DNA from: Clostridia bacterium
GTDB lineage: Bacteria > Bacillota > Clostridia > Lachnospirales > CAG-274
Assembly: GCA_030524425.1 (NCBI GenBank)
Contig: JAUNGN010000010.1
Location: 1-64,000 of the forward strand
Reading direction: 5' to 3'
Length of the DNA: 64,000 nucleotides
Shown: piece after piece, positions 62,136-64,000 of the stretch
How positions within the stretch are numbered: the first letter of the stretch is position 1
Layout: every line of letters starts with the position of its first letter
The notes under the pieces: model-generated
What the model was told of the DNA's origin: nothing
Databases searched by the model: none
Seen by the model: the letters and a program-made list of their open reading frames with translations, nothing else
Program-made: the position numbers and the translations under genes

Positions 62136-63782
62136 ATGGGGACGAATGAAAAAAACAACAATCTGTTAGGCGGCTCTTTTGTTAAAATGGCTGCCATACT
62201 TGCGGCGGCCGGTCTGCTTGTAAGAGTATTGGGCTTTTTATACAGACTGCCTCTTACCAATATGATTGGTAACAGAGGTAACGGTATTTATTCTGCGGGA
62301 TATTATATTTACAATTTCTTTCTTATAATGAGTTCTGCAGGTCTGCCTGTAGCTATATCAAAAATGATATCTGAAAAGATAGCCTATGGTGAATATACAA
62401 ATGCAAAAAAAATATTTAAGGTTTCAATGCTTGTTTCAGGCGGTCTGAGCTTTTTATGTGCATTGATTATGGCTATAGGAACCACTCTGTTAAGATATTA
62501 TTGTGAAACAAATAATGTGACAGACAGCTTGTGGTATCGAAGTACATGGTGTCTTTACAGTCTTTCCCCCACTATTTTTATTGTAGGTATTATGGCTGTT
62601 TACAGGGGGTATTTTCAAGGCTTTAACACAACTGTGCCAACTGCGGTATCTCAGCTTATAGAGCAGATATTTAATGCCTTTTTCAGTGTTTATCTTGCGT
62701 GGCTTCTTGTTGGATATGGGGTAGAGTTTGGTGCGGCAGGAGGTACTATGGGTACGGGTATTGGTGCTCTTGCAGGTCTTTTTATACTTGTTTTTTATTA
62801 TATAAAGAGTAAAAAGAGCCGTAATGCCATATATGCTGATGATAAAAGGAATTACAGAATAGAGGGAAATAGGGAAATAGCTTTAAATCTGGCTAAAATA
62901 GCTATTCCGATTATTACCGGCACAGCTATATTCAGTATGACAAATTTTGTGGATATGGCTATGGTTGATTCAAGACTTGCGGCAGCAGGCTTTGATGCAA
63001 AGAAGATTGAGGATCTTTACGGACAGCTTACAGGTAAGTATGTTACGTTATCAACACTGCCTGTTTCTATTTCCACTGCCGTGGCTACTGCTGTTATTCC
63101 GAGTATAGCAGCCAGTATGGCAAGGAAGGAACATAAGATTGTACAGTCAAAGGTAGATACTGCCTTAAGAGTAACCATGATGATTTCAATACCTGCAGCA
63201 GCAGGCTTGGGTGCACTGGGCAGGCAGATACTTGAAATGCTTTTTCCCAGATATCCTGAGGGCGGAGTTTTGATTACTGTTGGTTCATTCAGTGTGATTT
63301 TTCTTGCATTGAGTCAGATTTCAACAGGTGTATTGCAGGGAATAGGCAAGGTAAAAACACCTGCATACAATGCTCTTTGGGGGGCACTTACAAAAATACC
63401 TGTAAATTATGTGCTTATTGCAATACCTCAGATTAATGTAGTCGGGGCGGTTATAAGTACAACCGTGTGTTACATAGTATGTAGTGTGCTTAATTTCAGG
63501 GCTTTGGTTAAGGCAACAGGCGTTAAGCCTGATTATGTGGGTATGCTTGTTAAGCCGGGTATTTCGGCTGCGGCTATGAGTGCTGGAGCTATTGGCAGTT
63601 ACTATGGTATTTTTGCCCTTGTGCCAAGCAATACATTTGCAGTATTGGCGGCAATACTTATTGCAATGATGGTTTATTTAGCTGCAATGATACTTGTTAA
63701 AGGCTTTAAGAAAGAGGATTTAAAAATGATGCCTGCAGGTACTAAGCTAATTGGTTTGCTGGAAAAAATTAACAGAATTTAA
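62136..63782 (+). CDS. MurJ/SpoVB-like polysaccharide flippase (MOP superfamily)
   Basis: A 548-residue protein with about 14 membrane spans. The N-terminal AAGLLVRVLGFLYRLPLTNMIGNRGNGIYSAGYYIYNFFLIMSSAGLPVAISKMISEK and the later AVYRGYFQGFNTTVPTAVSQLIEQIFNA are typical of SpoVB and related Lipid II/polysaccharide flippases. A spore-cortex role would fit a Clostridium but cannot be proven. The start at 62136 follows AAAGGTGATG. Confidence 0.85.
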   Translation: MGTNEKNNNLLGGSFVKMAAILAAAGLLVRVLGFLYRLPLTNMIGNRGNGIYSAGYYIYNFFLIMSSAGLPVAISKMISEKIAYGEYTNAKKIFKVSMLVSGGLSFLCALIMAIGTTLLRYYCETNNVTDSLWYRSTWCLYSLSPTIFIVGIMAVYRGYFQGFNTTVPTAVSQLIEQIFNAFFSVYLAWLLVGYGVEFGAAGGTMGTGIGALAGLFILVFYYIKSKKSRNAIYADDKRNYRIEGNREIALNLAKIAIPIITGTAIFSMTNFVDMAMVDSRLAAAGFDAKKIEDLYGQLTGKYVTLSTLPVSISTAVATAVIPSIAASMARKEHKIVQSKVDTALRVTMMISIPAAAGLGALGRQILEMLFPRYPEGGVLITVGSFSVIFLALSQISTGVLQGIGKVKTPAYNALWGALTKIPVNYVLIAIPQINVVGAVISTTVCYIVCSVLNFRALVKATGVKPDYVGMLVKPGISAAAMSAGAIGSYYGIFALVPSNTFAVLAAILIAMMVYLAAMILVKGFKKEDLKMMPAGTKLIGLLEKINRI

Positions 63783-63794
63783 CGGGAGGATTTT

Positions 63795-64000
63795 ATGGAG
63801 TCTTTAATTGATTTTATGCTTAATTTGCTTAATGGTCTTAATAAGGATTTGACAGTTTTTATTATTTCCATGATACCTATTCTTGAGTTAAGGGGCGGAC
63901 TTATTGCGGCGGCAATACTAAAAGTGCCTTATTTAAGAGCTTTGGCTCTTTGTGTGATTGGTAATATTATTCCGATACCTTTTATACTTTTGTTTATTAA
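63795..64000 (+). CDS. COG2426 small multidrug-export-type membrane protein (partial, truncated by window end)
   Basis: Only the first 68 residues lie in the window. MIPILELRGGLIAAAILKVPYLRALALCVIGNIIPIPFILLFI is the signature (E-LRGG...GN) of COG2426, an uncharacterised family annotated as small multidrug export. GGGAGG precedes the ATG. Its length, fate and operon beyond 64000 are unseen. Confidence 0.7.
   Translation, partial: MESLIDFMLNLLNGLNKDLTVFIISMIPILELRGGLIAAAILKVPYLRALALCVIGNIIPIPFILLFI

Noticed and set aside
1-64000. CRISPR arrays, rRNA, tRNA, insertion sequences
   Set aside because: No regular spaced repeats, no conserved rRNA or tRNA cores and no transposase were seen.

Overview
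The window is AT-rich chromosomal DNA of a low-GC Gram-positive anaerobe of the class Clostridia. Evidence: dense AGGAGG-type ribosome binding sites, TTGACA-N17-TATAAT promoters, U-tract terminators, secreted proteins with the copper-amine-oxidase-N 'stalk' domain, an S-layer-homology protein, a SpoVB/MurJ-type flippase, formate-THF ligase and aceticlastic-type folate genes, and a DUF4914 protein. I cannot name genus or species. No rRNA, tRNA, CRISPR array or insertion sequence was seen.

Layout. 0.1-1.3 kb: rpsF-ssb-rpsR. 1.4-7.6 kb: an ECF sigma/anti-sigma/secreted-protein operon, a GT-C-like membrane protein and an SLH surface protein. 7.8-9.0 kb: an orphan phage-type lysis cassette (two holin-like proteins and an amidase). 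9.1-15.4 kb: cytidylate-kinase-like protein, recQ, putP, an XRE regulator, purKE. 15.4-21.6 kb: DUF4914 gene with a long structured leader, a degenerate tyrosine recombinase, and ACT-hom-lysC. 21.8-26.6 kb: corA and a polyphosphate pair (ppx-ppk). 26.7-29.9 kb: a phage-like operon (Rad50-like ATPase, XkdP-like LysM tail protein, small tape-measure-tail-like protein carrying a cluster of DnaA boxes). 30.0-35.7 kb: nfeD-SPFH-AIM24, an inducible class D beta-lactamase locus (bla, blaI, blaR1) with three operators, ferritin. 35.7-40.3 kb: a structured repeat region, secA, prfB. 40.3-44.5 kb: a protein phosphatase, fhs, a lipoprotein and folD. 44.5-48.2 kb: thiSFGHE under what looks like an HMP-PP (thiS-motif) riboswitch. 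48.3-64 kb: mostly housekeeping genes (hslO, rpsU, yqeY, cinA, recA, rluA, rnhA, typA), a degenerate CobS/CbiB-like pair, two more stalk-domain secreted proteins, a MurJ-like flippase and the start of a COG2426 membrane protein.

The most interesting signal is a dispersed phage-derived regulon. Three separate loci (lysis cassette at 7.8 kb, dead integrase at 18.5 kb, ATPase/tail operon at 29.9 kb) each have the same 16-bp element, TGTCACACTTTGTCAC (one copy with a single change), in the same orientation and exactly 11 bp before a -10-like hexamer. The element is a direct repeat of TGTCAC with a 10-bp period and replaces a normal -35 box, so the promoters look activator- or special-sigma-dependent. 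The recombinase member has lost its nucleophilic Tyr, a catalytic Arg and a catalytic His, and one tail-protein gene carries seven DnaA-box-like 9-mers in 340 bp. Scattered, co-regulated, domesticated phage parts are what a gene-transfer-agent-like or tailocin-like system would look like, but this is inference: capsid, terminase and regulator are not in the window.
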